DNA of 64,000 nt from Halomonas icarae (GCF_009901955.1 NZ_WUTS01000001.1:2435745-2499744); one strand, 5' to 3'; numbered from the stretch's first letter, positions 36,827 through 46,259 are shown. Notes: generated by a model not told the origin, from the letters alone. Translations and numbers: made by a program.

Positions 36827-37237
36827 ATGTCGGGATCCGCTTCGCGTCTGGCATGGTGCGGCCTTACCTATGGCTGTATTGGCCTGGGCACCGCCGGAAT
36901 GATACTGCCGCTGCTGCCGACCACCCCCTTCCTGCTGCTGGCCGCGTGGTCGGCACCCAAGGGATCGCCGCGCCTGACGCGCTGGCTGCACTCCCATCCG
37001 CGGTTTGGCCCCATCTTGCTGGCCTGGCGCGAGCGGCGCGCCATACCACGACGCGCCAAGACGCTGGCAACCTTGCTGCTGTCCCTGAGCTGGGTGATGC
37101 TGTGGGCCGGCGGTGCCCCGCTCACGGGGCTGGTGGCATCGGGGCTGCTGTTTGCAGCGGTCGCCGGCTTCGTGCTGAGCCGACCCGTTGACGCGGCGCC
37201 GCTGTCCGTCAAGTCCCACCCCCGGACCCAGCGCTGA
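36827..37237 (+). CDS. DUF454 (YbaN) family membrane protein
   Basis: A 136-residue protein with membrane segments. LTYGCIGLGTAGMILPLLPTTPFLLLAAW is characteristic of DUF454, with SPRLTRWLHSHPRFGPIL and RAIPRRAKTLA following. The function of the family is unknown. It lies between the putative NsrR operator and nsrR, so it is probably part of the NO-responsive unit. The ATG at 36827 is chosen; an upstream in-frame start would overlap the operator. Confidence 0.82.
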   Translation: MSGSASRLAWCGLTYGCIGLGTAGMILPLLPTTPFLLLAAWSAPKGSPRLTRWLHSHPRFGPILLAWRERRAIPRRAKTLATLLLSLSWVMLWAGGAPLTGLVASGLLFAAVAGFVLSRPVDAAPLSVKSHPRTQR

Positions 37238-37269
37238 TTCGAACACGACACGAGGCGACGCTTTCTGCC

Positions 37270-37719
37270 ATGCATCTGACCCGTTTCACCGACTACTCCC
37301 TGCGCGTGCTGCTCTATCTGGCGGTGAAGGGTGAAGAGCGCTCCACCATCACCGAGATCGCCGAGCGCTTCGACATTTCACGCAACCACCTGATGAAGGT
37401 GGTCCAGGACCTCAGCCACCACGGCTATATCACCTCCATTCGTGGCAAGCATGGCGGCCTGTTGCTCAAGCGCGAACCGGAAAGCATCGTGCTCGGCGAG
37501 CTGATACGTCGCACCGAGCGCGACCTGACCCTGGTGGAGTGTTTCGGCGACGATAACGAATGCCTGATCACCCCCGCCTGTCGACTCAAGCATATTCTCG
37601 CCGAGGCTCTGGGCGCCTTCCTGGCGGTGCTCGACGGCTATACTCTTGAGGACCTGCTGGGCTCTCGCCGTCAGCCGCTGATCCAGCTGCTGCAACTGGA
37701 CGAGCCGCCGGCCGCCTGA
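37270..37719 (+). CDS. nsrR: Rrf2-family nitric-oxide-sensing repressor NsrR
   Basis: A 149-residue winged-helix repressor with an iron-sulfur cluster that nitric oxide destroys. MHLTRFTDYSLRVLLYLAV and ITEIAERFDISRNHLMKVVQ form the DNA-binding part. The dimer region has GGLLLKREPESIVLGELIRRTE. Three cluster cysteines lie at 91, 98 and 104 (ECFGDDNECLITPACRLK), as in E. coli NsrR. The spacing CxxxxxxC differs by one or two residues from E. coli. Its genome position beside nnrS and nos supports NsrR rather than IscR. Confidence 0.93.
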   Translation: MHLTRFTDYSLRVLLYLAVKGEERSTITEIAERFDISRNHLMKVVQDLSHHGYITSIRGKHGGLLLKREPESIVLGELIRRTERDLTLVECFGDDNECLITPACRLKHILAEALGAFLAVLDGYTLEDLLGSRRQPLIQLLQLDEPPAA

Positions 37720-37853
37720 GCCCTTTATCAACTGATGAACGATATCTACCGGCTGGCATCCCTCATGCCCTCACCATCCTCGCATCCGGCCGCTTCACCT
37801 ATCGTTGCATTAGGCTTTGCTTTACCTTTTTACCTCGTCTGACTAAGCTGGAG

Positions 37854-37867
37854 ATGACCCACGTCAA
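37854..37867. promoter_or_regulatory. FNR/DNR-like box upstream of the nos cluster
   Basis: ATGACCCACGTCAA matches TTGAC-N4-GTCAA on the other strand at nine of ten fixed positions. It lies 105 bases before the cytochrome c gene that opens the nos cluster. A DNR/FNR site at about this distance is normal for nosR promoters. Confidence 0.55.
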
Positions 37868-37948
37868 GCCAGACACAATCATTGTTTGGCATCATGACAA
37901 CAGTTGTCCGGTGGGCTAATTGGCGCAGCCGGGCTTTTCAGGCATAAA

Positions 37949-37958
37949 AAGATGCATT
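37949..37958 (+). promoter_or_regulatory. NsrR half-site before the cytochrome c gene
   Basis: AAGATGCATT, the same half-site as in the nnrS-nsrR operator, ends two bases before the ribosome binding site CGGAGG. One half-site alone is weak evidence; its position would block transcription or initiation. Confidence 0.4.
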
Positions 37959-37971
37959 CCGGAGGCTCCTT

Positions 37972-38286
37972 ATGAAACTGATGCTCGTTGCCACCCTGCT
38001 GGGTGGTGCCCTCCTGGCCATGGACGCTCAGGCCGCCGGTGACGCCGCCGCCGGCGAAGCCAAGATCGCTGTCTGCGCCGCCTGTCATGGCACCGACGGC
38101 ATGGCCACCGCTCCCATCTACCCGAATCTTGCCGGCCAGTCCGCCACCTACCTCGAGAGCAGCCTCAAGGCCTATCGTGCCGGGGAGCGCGGCGGTGGCA
38201 TGTCCGCGATGATGACCCCCCAGGCTCAGAGCCTCTCCGATGAAGACATCGCCGATATCGCCGCCTACTACTCCAGCCTGGAGTAA
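37972..38286 (+). CDS. monoheme class I cytochrome c (c553-like)
   Basis: A 104-residue periplasmic cytochrome with a signal peptide to about AQA (residue 22). The heme site is CAACHG; the distal side has [27 protein letters not shown] and [17 protein letters not shown], giving the axial Met. It lies immediately ahead of nosR and may donate electrons to NosZ. Its C-terminal 65 residues strongly resemble the last domain of the fused cytochrome at 60.4-61.3 kb. Confidence 0.92.
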   Translation: MKLMLVATLLGGALLAMDAQAAGDAAAGEAKIAVCAACHGTDGMATAPIYPNLAGQSATYLESSLKAYRAGERGGGMSAMMTPQAQSLSDEDIADIAAYYSSLE

Positions 38287-38292
38287 CAGCCC

Positions 38293-38313
38293 GGGCCGGC
38301 CACGGGCCGGCCC
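38293..38313 (+). terminator. G/C hairpin between the cytochrome and nosR
   Basis: GGGCCGGCC, loop ACG, GGCCGGCCC, seven bases after the cytochrome stop. No T run follows, so it is probably an attenuating or stabilising hairpin inside the transcript. Confidence 0.5.
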
Positions 38314-38369
38314 CTCCTGATGGGCGGCGGCAAACGCCGCCGAGGATTCCGCCCACAAGGACCTTCCCA

Positions 38370-40480
38370 ATGCACGCATCACCTTCCCGGCCAGTCGGCG
38401 TTGTCGGCTTGCTGATGGCCCTGCTTTGCCTGCTGATCAGCCTGCCGCTTCAGGCCCTGGAGCTCAACCAGGTGCGCGAGGGCTTCCCCACTGCGGACCG
38501 ACTGGAACCTGCCGACTCCCAGTGGCCGGTCAGCCGGATAATGAGGGGTGATGAAGTGCTCGGCTATGCCTTCGAAAGCGTCGAGATGGCGCCAATCCCC
38601 GCCTACTCCGGCAAGCCGGTCAATATGTTGGTGGGCTTCGATCTCGAGGGCCATATCGTCCAGGCCGACGTCATCAACCATGCAGAACCCATCATGCTGG
38701 TGGGTATTCCCGAGTCGAAGCTTGAGAGCTTCGCCGATGAGCACGTCGGCGCCCACGTCAATGACCGCATGAAGGTGGGCGACAACCTGGATGCCATCTC
38801 CGGCGCCACCGTGACCGTGATCGTGGCGCCGCACGCAGGGTGGCCGCCGAGCAGGGACTGATCGCCGACCCTTCGGCCACTCCTCCGGCAACGGTGCGAC
38901 AGGGAGTCTTCTCCCCCGCCGACTGGGGCACGCTGACCGGCGATGGCACCATTCGCCGGCTTCATCTGACCCATGGCGAGGTGGATGAGTCCTTTATGGG
39001 CACCCCCGCCGAGGACTACATGCATACGCCCCGGCCGGCGGACCGGACCTTTATCGAACTCTTCTACACCTACCTCAACCCGCCCACCGCCGGACGCAAC
39101 CTGCTCGGCGATACCGGCTACACGCAGTTGATGGAGCGACTCGATGAAGGCGAGCATGCCATCGCGGTCATGGGCCGCGGTGACTACTCCTTCAAGGGCT
39201 CGGGCTATGTGCGCGGGGGCATCTTCGATCGCATCGAGCTTGCTCAGGGCGGCAACACCATCAGCTTCCACGACCGTGACCATCTGCGTCTGGGCAGCCT
39301 GGGTATCGAGGGCGCTCCGGCCTTCGACGAACGCGATATCTTTATCGTGCGCGAACAGGCCGCCTTCGACCCCGGTCAGCCCTGGCAACTGGAGCTGCTG
39401 GTACGCCGCGCCTCGGGCCCCTTGGACACCGAGTTCAGCCGCTTCAGCGCCGACTACAGCGTGCCCGAGGCCTATATCGAGCGCCCCGAGCCCCCCGAGG
39501 AGGTGCCGATCTGGGTCGAGGTGTGGCATGACAAGGCCTTTCAGATCGCCGTGCTACTCGCCGGCCTGCTCGTGCTGACCGGCATCATGATGTTCCAGGA
39601 TATCCTGGTGAAGCACCCTCGCATCCTGCGCCCGCTGCGCCTGGGCTTTCTGGTCTACACCCTGGTGTTTATCGGCTGGTACTCCCTGGCCCAGCTCTCG
39701 GTGGTTAATGTCCTGACCTTCACCAACGCCCTGATCACCGACTTCAGCTGGGGCTCCTTCCTGATCGACCCGATGATGTTCATCCTCTGGTCCTTCGTGG
39801 CGGTGAGCCTGCTGCTATGGGGACGCGGCGTCTTCTGCGGCTGGCTATGCCCCTTCGGGGCCCTTCAGGATCTGGTCAACAAGGCCGCCCGCAAGCTCGG
39901 CGTGAAACAGTACGAGCCCCCCTTCGGCCTCCACGAACGCCTCTGGGCACTGAAGTACATCATCCTGTTGGGGCTGTTCGCCGTCTCACTGCATTCGCTG
40001 GGTACCGCCGAGCGCTACGCCGAGGTCGAGCCCTTCAAGACCGCCATCACCCTGCGCTTCCAGCGGGAGTGGGGCTTCTTGCTCTATGCCCTGGTGCTGG
40101 TGGCGATCTCCGCCGTCAACCACAAGTTCTACTGCCACTATGTCTGTCCGTTGGGCGCCGGTTTGGCGATTCCCGCCCGCCTGCGTCTGTTCGACTGGCT
40201 GAAGCGGCATCGCGGCGACTGTGGCACTCCGTGCCAGATCTGCGCCAACGAATGCGAAGTGGCCGCCATCCACCCGGATGGTCGCATCAATGCCAATGAG
40301 TGCCACTACTGTCTCGACTGCCAGATCACCTACCACGACGACAAGCGCTGCCCGCCGATGATCAAGCGGCGCAAGCGCTATGAAAAGGCGTCGCGACTCT
40401 CCACAGGCAAGCGAGGCGTCGAGACCCATGATCCCGCCAGCGCTCGCCTGCAGCGGATTCCGACCTATCAGGAGGATTGA
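38370..40480 (+). pseudogene. nosR: nosR, N2O reductase maturation/electron-supply factor, interrupted by a frame change
   Basis: Two frames cover one NosR. The first (38370-38861) has a signal helix and the FMN-binding domain up to DAISGATVTVIV, where it ends at 38825 and runs into a stop. The second resumes at about 38828 with AARRVAAEQGLIADP and continues to 40480 with the membrane helices, FCGWLCPFGALQ, CHYVCPLGAG and the iron-sulfur region CQICANECEV. NosR proteins usually have about seven residues between VTV and RSA here, so the lesion looks like a deletion of about 20 bases rather than a single-base slip. The second part could only restart at a GTG (38840), without a signal. The combined length of about 700 matches NosR. 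NosR is needed for nosZ function. Confidence 0.88.
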
Positions 40481-40482
40481 CC

Positions 40483-42375
40483 ATGAGTGACAAGAAGAAA
40501 GAGATCGAGAATCTCGGACGCCGCCATTTCCTGCGCAACAGCGCGGTCACCGGCGTGGCCGGGGCGGGCCTGGCCGGCGGCTTCGGCGCCGGCACCCTGC
40601 TCGGCGGCAGCCGCCAGGCGCGGGCCGCCGAGAGCAGCATCGAGGTCGCCCCGGGCGAGCTCGATGACTACTATGGCTTCTGGAGCGGCGGCCACTCCGG
40701 CGAGGTACGCGTACTGGGTGTGCCCTCAATGCGCGAGCTGATGCGTATCCCGGTGTTCAACATCGACAGCGCCACCGGCTGGGGGATCACCAACGAGTCA
40801 AGGCGCGTGATGGGTGACTCAGCGCACTTCCTCAACGGCGACTGCCACCACCCGCACATCTCGATGACCGATGGCAGCTACGACGGCAAGTATCTGTTCA
40901 TCAACGACAAGGCCAACACCCGGGTGGCGCGTATCCGTCTCGACATCATGAAGACGGACAAGATCACCACTATTCCCAACGTCCAGGCGATTCACGGCCT
41001 GCGCCTGCAGAAGGTACCGCACACCAAGTACGTGTTCGCCAATGCCGAGTTCCCCATCCCCCATCACGACGATGGCATCGTCAACGATGGCCGCGGCATG
41101 GAGAACCCGGAGGGCTACTACACCATGTTCAACGGCATCGACGCCGAGAGCATGGAGGTGGCCTGGCAGGTGATCGTCGACGGCAACCTCGATAACACCG
41201 ATGCCGACTACACCGGCCGCTTCGTGGCCTCGACCTGCTACAACTCCGAGAAGGGCATGACCCTGGCGGATACCATGCGCGCCGAGCGTGACTGGGTGGT
41301 GGTGTTCGACGTCGAGGCGATCGAGGCGGCCGTCGAAGCCGGCGATTTCAAGACCCTGGGCGACAGCGAGGTGCCGGTGCTAGACGGGCGCAAGGGCTCG
41401 AAGCTGACCCGCTATATCCCGGTGCCCAAGAACCCCCACGGCCTCAATACCTCGCCGGATGGCAAGTACTTCATCGCCAACGGCAAGCTCTCGCCGACCT
41501 GTTCGATCATCGCCATCGACAAGCTCCCCGAGCTGTTCGACGATGCCATCGAGCCGCGTGACGCCGTGGTCGGCGAGCCCGAACTGGGCCTCGGACCGCT
41601 GCATACCACCTTCGACGGCCGCGGCAATGCCTACACCACGCTGTTTATCGACAGCCAGGTGGCCAAGTGGAACATCGAGGACGCCATCCGTGCCTACGCC
41701 GGCGAGGAGGTGAACTATCTGCGTCAGAAGCTCGACGTCCACTATCAGCCGGGGCACAACCACGCCAGTCTCACCGAGACCAAGGATGCCGACGGCAAGT
41801 GGCTGGTGGTGCTCTCCAAGTTCGCCAAGGACCGCTTCCTGCCGGTGGGCCCGCTGCACCCCGAGAACGACCAGCTGATCGATATCTCCGGCGAGGAGAT
41901 GAAGCTGGTCCACGACGGCCCCACCTATGCTGAGCCCCACGACTGCATCCTGGCACGCGCCGACCAGATCAACCCCAGGAAGGTCTGGGCCCGTGACGAC
42001 CCCTTCTTCGCCGAGACCGTGGCCATGGCCAAGGAGGACGGTGTCACCCTCGAGACCGACAACAAGATCGTGCGCGACGGCAACAAGGTGCGCGTCTACA
42101 TGACCTCGGTGGCACCACAGTTCGGCATCACCGAGTTCAAGGTCAAGCAGGGCGACGAGGTCACCGTGGTGGTCACCAACCTCGACCAGGTCGAGGACGT
42201 CAGCCACGGTTTCACCATGACCAACCATGGTGTCGCCATGGAGATCAGCCCCCAGCAGACCGCCAGCGTCACCTTCACCGCCGACAGGCCCGGGGTACAC
42301 TGGTACTACTGCCAGTGGTTCTGTCACGCCATGCATATGGAGATGACCGGCCGCATGCTGGTCGAGAAGGCCTGA
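40483..42375 (+). CDS. nosZ: nitrous-oxide reductase NosZ (clade I, Tat-exported)
   Basis: Reduces N2O to N2 in the periplasm. The product is 630 residues. The Tat signal [10 protein letters not shown] (Arg13, Arg14) marks clade I. The beta-propeller carries CuZ ligands, including [11 protein letters not shown] and the His in HTTFDG, GHNHAS and EPHDC. The C-terminal cupredoxin domain has the CuA motif [12 protein letters not shown]. No lesion is visible. GGAGG precedes the ATG. A terminator follows the stop, separating it from nosD. With nosR, nosF and nosY damaged or missing, the enzyme is probably unmatured. Confidence 0.97.
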   Translation: MSDKKKEIENLGRRHFLRNSAVTGVAGAGLAGGFGAGTLLGGSRQARAAESSIEVAPGELDDYYGFWSGGHSGEVRVLGVPSMRELMRIPVFNIDSATGWGITNESRRVMGDSAHFLNGDCHHPHISMTDGSYDGKYLFINDKANTRVARIRLDIMKTDKITTIPNVQAIHGLRLQKVPHTKYVFANAEFPIPHHDDGIVNDGRGMENPEGYYTMFNGIDAESMEVAWQVIVDGNLDNTDADYTGRFVASTCYNSEKGMTLADTMRAERDWVVVFDVEAIEAAVEAGDFKTLGDSEVPVLDGRKGSKLTRYIPVPKNPHGLNTSPDGKYFIANGKLSPTCSIIAIDKLPELFDDAIEPRDAVVGEPELGLGPLHTTFDGRGNAYTTLFIDSQVAKWNIEDAIRAYAGEEVNYLRQKLDVHYQPGHNHASLTETKDADGKWLVVLSKFAKDRFLPVGPLHPENDQLIDISGEEMKLVHDGPTYAEPHDCILARADQINPRKVWARDDPFFAETVAMAKEDGVTLETDNKIVRDGNKVRVYMTSVAPQFGITEFKVKQGDEVTVVVTNLDQVEDVSHGFTMTNHGVAMEISPQQTASVTFTADRPGVHWYYCQWFCHAMHMEMTGRMLVEKA

Positions 42376-42386
42376 TAGCACCCATA

Positions 42387-42418
42387 GGGGCCGGGCAGAC
42401 GCCCGGCCCCGTTTGTTT
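42387..42418 (+). terminator. intrinsic terminator between nosZ and nosD
   Basis: GGGGCCGGGC, loop AGAC, GCCCGGCCCC (42387-42410), then GTTTGTTT. The 10-bp stem lies 11 bases after the nosZ stop. It would limit read-through into the maturation genes. Confidence 0.8.
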
Positions 42419-42430
42419 GCGGAGAGACGC

Positions 42431-43804
42431 ATGACCCGACAACAACCTCGCGTCGTCCCCCGACTCATTCTCGCTGTCTGGCTGCTTCTATGTTTACCGG
42501 GCGGGCTGCCGGGCGGCCTGCTGGCCGCCGATCTGACGGCCACCCCGGGCGAGCCGTTGCAGCCGCTGATCGAGCGGGCCGCAAGCGGCGACCGCCTGCT
42601 GCTGCCCGCTGGCCGCTACCCTGGCCCGCTGACCATCGACCGAACGCTGACCCTCTCGGGAGATCCGGGTGCCGTGATCGACGGCGGCGGCGACGGCCAT
42701 GCCGTGGTGCTGAATGCCCCAAACAGCGTGCTGGAAGGCGTGACCATCGAGAACTGGGGCGCCAACCTCACCGACATGGATGCCGGCATCTTTATCGAGC
42801 AGAGTGCCATCGGCAGCGTGATCCGCGACTCGCGTCTCCAGGGGCCGGGCTTCGGCATCTGGCTCGACGCCGTCCACGATGTCCAGGTGCTCGACAATGT
42901 GATCCGCGGCGACTCCTCTCTGCGCTCCCAGGATCGCGGCAACGGCGTCCACCTGTTCAACGTTCGCAATGTCAGGGTGGAGGGCAACGATATCCGCCAC
43001 ACCCGTGACGGCATTTACATCGACACCAGCAGCCACAGCCTGCTGCGCGGCAACCATATGCAGGCGCTGCGCTACGGGGTGCACTACATGTACGCCTACG
43101 ATAACCGGGTGGAAGAGAACACCACCCGCGATACCCGTACCGGCTACGCATTGATGCAGTCCAAGCGCCTCAGGGTGGTGGGCAACCGCTCGGAGGGAGA
43201 CCGCAACTACGGCATCCTGATGAACAACATCACTGACTCCCTGCTGCGCGACAACCACATCAGCCGGGTTCAACAGCGTCGCGACGCCCAGGGCAAGGGA
43301 CTGGTCAGCGGCGCCGAAGGCAAGGCGCTGTTCGTCTACAACGCCCAGTACAACCGCTTCGAAGCCAACCGACTGGCCGACAGCGATATCGGCATCCACC
43401 TCACCGCCGGCTCCGAGGATAACGAGCTGGTCGGTAATGCCTTCGTCGGCAACCGTCAGCAGGTGATGTACGTGGCTACTCGCGCCCAGGAGTGGTCCGA
43501 GGCGGAGTATGGCAACTACTGGAGCGACTATCTGGGATGGGACCTGAATGGTGACGGCGTGGGCGACACTCCCTACGAGCCCAACGATGCCATGGACCGC
43601 GTACTGTGGCGCTATCCGGTGGCACGGCTGCTGATGCATAGCCCCGCCGTGCTGGCGCTGCGCTGGGTGCAGCGCCAGTTCCCGGTATTCCGTCCTCAGG
43701 GGGTCAAGGACAGCCATCCGCTGATGGAGGAACCCGGCCTGGATGGGCCCGGCCTGGACGGGCCCGGCCTGAATCAACCCATTCTCGGAGACGCCGACGC
43801 ATGA
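42431..43804 (+). CDS. nosD: periplasmic copper-processing protein NosD
   Basis: A 457-residue periplasmic beta-helix protein needed to build the CuZ sulfide cluster with NosF and NosY. The signal peptide ends near LLAA (residue 34). The right-handed beta-helix repeats begin with [17 protein letters not shown] and include [35 protein letters not shown] and [19 protein letters not shown]. The ATG at 42431 is preferred over a TTG at 42413. The C-terminus has a short imperfect repeat ([16 protein letters not shown]). It overlaps nosF by four bases. The gene is intact but its partners are not. Confidence 0.93.
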   Translation: MTRQQPRVVPRLILAVWLLLCLPGGLPGGLLAADLTATPGEPLQPLIERAASGDRLLLPAGRYPGPLTIDRTLTLSGDPGAVIDGGGDGHAVVLNAPNSVLEGVTIENWGANLTDMDAGIFIEQSAIGSVIRDSRLQGPGFGIWLDAVHDVQVLDNVIRGDSSLRSQDRGNGVHLFNVRNVRVEGNDIRHTRDGIYIDTSSHSLLRGNHMQALRYGVHYMYAYDNRVEENTTRDTRTGYALMQSKRLRVVGNRSEGDRNYGILMNNITDSLLRDNHISRVQQRRDAQGKGLVSGAEGKALFVYNAQYNRFEANRLADSDIGIHLTAGSEDNELVGNAFVGNRQQVMYVATRAQEWSEAEYGNYWSDYLGWDLNGDGVGDTPYEPNDAMDRVLWRYPVARLLMHSPAVLALRWVQRQFPVFRPQGVKDSHPLMEEPGLDGPGLDGPGLNQPILGDADA

Positions 43805-44394
43805 CAGCGGTGATCGACTTCCAGGGTGTGACCCGTCGCGACGGTGGACTGGCACGCCTCGACGCCCTCGACCTCAAGGTGAACGAAGGTGAGGTAATGG
43901 CCCTGCTGGGCCATAACGGTGCTGGCAAGACCACCACCATGCACCTGATCCTCGGCCTGCTCTCGCCCAGCGAGGGGCGCGTGGCGGTGCTCGGCGGTGC
44001 CCCCGACGGGGCTCATGCCGAGACCCTGCGCCGACGCCTCGGCTATCTGCCCGAGAACGTCAGCTTCTACGAGCAGCTGAGCGGCCGGGAGGTCCTCGAC
44101 TACTTCGCCCGCCTCAAGCGGGTCGAACGCGGCCAGGTGGGCGAGCTGCTGGACCGGGTCGGCCTGGGCCACGCGGCTGAGCGGCGGGTGAAGACCTACT
44201 CCAAGGGCATGCGCCAGCGCCTCGGCCTGGCCCAGGCGCTGCTCGGCGGCCCGCGCCTGCTGCTGCTCGACGAGCCCACCACCGGGGAGAGCGACCAGTT
44301 TGGTAACACCGCTCTCATCTGTTTTTCGAGGCCCGCCACGCGGCGCTGGGCGTCTTTCACGTTGTCGACGTACTCCTGCAGCACGACCTGCTGA
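43801..44394 (+). pseudogene. nosF: nosF, ABC ATPase of the NosDFY system, truncated
   Basis: Native sequence runs from the start to Gly162: Walker [11 protein letters not shown] (37-46), signature [15 protein letters not shown] and Walker [11 protein letters not shown]. After 44286 the frame enters IS110-derived DNA and ends at 44394 with 36 foreign residues ([12 protein letters not shown] and on). The D-loop, H-loop His and the last half of the second subdomain are missing, so ATPase activity is very unlikely. NosY, the membrane partner normally encoded next, is absent from the window. Confidence 0.93.
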
Positions 44395-45017
44395 ACGGGG
44401 GTGTCGAAGCGAACCGTCTCCAGCCAGCGAAAGTGTGCCGGTATCCACTTGCTCTTGCCGGGGTAGATCTTGCTGTGCCGCAACAAGAAGGCGTTGAGTC
44501 GCTGCCGGGCGCGGAGTTCAGCGGCTTTCATGTCCTCCCGGGCACGCGTCAGATCGCGAACTGCCTCCTGCTCCGGCGTCGGCACCCAGACCGGCGTTAA
44601 CTCCCCAGAGCGTGACAGGCGCGCCAACATCTTGGCATCTCGCCGGTCCGTCTTGATGCGATCCCCAGCACGCTGGGGAATCAGCGTCGGGGCAACGACC
44701 TCGCAATCATGGCCGCTGGCCTGAATCTGGTGGTAGGCCCCGTAGCCACAGGGGCCGGCCTCGTAGCTGAACAACAGCGGCTGCCCGTCGAAACGCTGGC
44801 TCAACTGACGAACCAGCTTATCGATGGCCGCTGGTTCGTTGGGGATCTCGCCGCGGAACTCGGGAGCTTGGCGTCTGGCCTCGGCGATTGCCACAGAGAT
44901 ACTCGCCTTGTGCACGTCCAGGCCGATATAAGCGGCGTGGACGTTGCTGGCAGCACTAACCCGCTGGGCAACAGTGCGCTCGACAACCGTTTGCTGAGTT
45001 GCGTTAGACTGTTTCAT
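44277..45017 (-). pseudogene. IS110-family transposase, C-terminally truncated
   Basis: About 247 residues from the ATG at 45017. The RuvC-like DEDD catalytic domain is complete: YIGLDVHKAS (Asp34), FSYEAGPCGYG (Glu86) and IKTDRRDAKM (Asp124, Asp127). A helical region follows with [18 protein letters not shown] and [15 protein letters not shown]. The second, serine-containing domain (Tnp20) is missing; the frame continues into nosF antisense. It cannot be an active transposase alone. It shares no frame with the nos genes. Confidence 0.9.
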
Positions 45018-45054
45018 GACCTGCCTCCCTCAATAGTGGCTCTGTGTTTCGGTG

Positions 45055-45088
45055 CCCACCTCAACATAACCCACGACGTTGAGGTGGG
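45055..45088. repeat. 11-bp inverted repeat in the IS110 end
   Basis: CCCACCTCAAC (45055-45065) and GTTGAGGTGGG (45078-45088) enclose 12 bases, 38 bases upstream of the transposase start. Such subterminal hairpins occur in the noncoding ends of IS110-group elements, where the bridge RNA is also encoded. It marks this as the upstream end of the element. Confidence 0.6.
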
Positions 45089-45104
45089 GCAGGTCAATCC
45101 ATGA

Positions 45105-45617
45105 TGTCTACTCTCCGCCTGTGGCGAGTCCGAACCGGAAGTGCTGGCCACCGCCCAGCCCATCGAGGCTGGCGACAGCTGCCACGTTTGCGGCATGCTG
45201 ATCACCGAACACCCCGGCCCCAAGGGCGAGGCCTTCATGGAGAAACAGGAGGAGCCACTGAAGTTCTGCTCGACCATGGATCTGTTCACCTTCCTCAAGC
45301 AGCCCGAGAACGAGACCCAGGTCTCCCACGCCTATGTGCACGACGTGGCCGCCGCTCCCTGGGCCACTCCCGACGACGAGGCCTTCGTGCTGGCCAGCGA
45401 AGCGATCTACGTAGTGGGACACGATCAGCGCGGCGGCATGGGTCACACCCTCGCCTCGTTCGCCGAGTCGGCCGACGCCGAGGCATTCCGTGAGGAGCAT
45501 GGCGGCGAGATGGTCAGCTTCGCCGAGATCGACCTCGAGCTGCTGGGCCGCCTGGGCCGGGGCGAGATGGGCGGCGATATCGGTGGGAGCATGGGCGGCA
45601 TGCAACATGCGCAGTAG
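45105..45617 (+). pseudogene. nosL: nosL, copper chaperone for N2O reductase, 5'-truncated
   Basis: The frame from 45105 reads through a lipobox-like LLSAC and then GESEPEVLATAQP, GDSCHVCGMLITEHPGPKGE (copper-binding Cys and Met), FCSTMDLFTFL and a His/Met-poor tail ending GGSMGGMQHAQ. The upstream part, with start codon and signal peptide, has been replaced by IS110 DNA; a stop (TGA, 45102-45104) lies in frame directly before. The nearest start in frame, GTG 45141, would give a cytoplasmic protein. Intact NosL is an outer-membrane lipoprotein that delivers copper to NosZ. Confidence 0.9.
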
Positions 45618-45719
45618 GTAGCGCGAGCAACGGCCCTGTCACGCTGCGCGGGCCCTTAAGCTGCGCAGTGAGGGCCGGCATGCTAGCCTCGGGCGCACCG
45701 CCACCCGAGGAGCCCATGG

Positions 45720-46259
45720 ATGTCGACACGCTTTCCCCGTCTCGCTGCCGCCCTGATGGCCCTGATCCTGGCCGGGCCGGCCGCTGCCGTGCAGTTCAAC
45801 GTCGCCGAGATCCAGCGCCATGGCGCCTGGCAGTCGATGATTCTGAGCCTCGGCGAGGAGCGCCTCTACCGCGCCCTGGAGGGTGATAACTACGCCGACG
45901 CCCACTTCAGCGTCAATGTCAGCCAGGGTGCCTGCGAGGCACCCTGGCTGGAGCTGCGCGTGGACCTCGGCGAGCACCAGCCTGAAAGCCAGGTGGTCAA
46001 CCTGGTACCCGCCGACCTCAGGGTCGATGAGCAGACCATCCACTCGGGACAGGCCGAGTTTCGCACCGAGCGCGGCGACAGCGGCTTCTATATACGGTTC
46101 GATCTGCCCGAGCAGCCACTGCTGCTCGATGAGATGCGCCGGGGCGAGATCCTGCGCCTGCGAATGATGCGCGGCCCCGACGACCCCTGGTTCATGATCT
46201 TCGCCCTCGATGGTGCCGGCGAGGCAATGGATCGCATGGCGCAGGCCTGTCGCCCCTGA
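45720..46259 (+). CDS. small exported protein of unknown function
   Basis: A 179-residue protein with a signal peptide, LAAALMALILAGPAAA (cleavage near residue 24), then an acidic domain with VQFNVAEIQRHGAWQSM, two cysteines (QGACEAPW and AQACRP) likely to form a disulfide, and FYIRFDLPEQPLLLDEMRRGE. I do not recognise the family. It follows the truncated nosL at 103 bases with no clear terminator. Confidence 0.75.
   Translation: MSTRFPRLAAALMALILAGPAAAVQFNVAEIQRHGAWQSMILSLGEERLYRALEGDNYADAHFSVNVSQGACEAPWLELRVDLGEHQPESQVVNLVPADLRVDEQTIHSGQAEFRTERGDSGFYIRFDLPEQPLLLDEMRRGEILRLRMMRGPDDPWFMIFALDGAGEAMDRMAQACRP

Larger units (their letters stand above)
44277..45104 (-). mobile_element. IS110-family insertion sequence remnant
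   Basis: About 0.83 kb of an IS110-family element occupying the gap between nosF and nosL. It comprises the N-terminal two thirds of the transposase plus about 87 bases of its upstream end. The catalytic serine-containing C-terminal domain and the other element end are gone. The left junction is within 9 bases that could be shared by nosF and the transposase gene (CACCACCGG, 44277-44285). The right junction lies just before nosL codons at about 45104. Full elements of this family are about 1.2-1.5 kb. Confidence 0.88.

Noticed and set aside
41380-42543. Minus-strand frame opposite nosZ
   Set aside because: Antisense to nosZ; composition rich in Val, Gly and His as expected from a mirrored frame.
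45101-45493. Frame beginning MMSTLRLWRVRTG at the IS-nosL joint
   Set aside because: It is out of frame with nosL and gives an Arg-rich shadow peptide.
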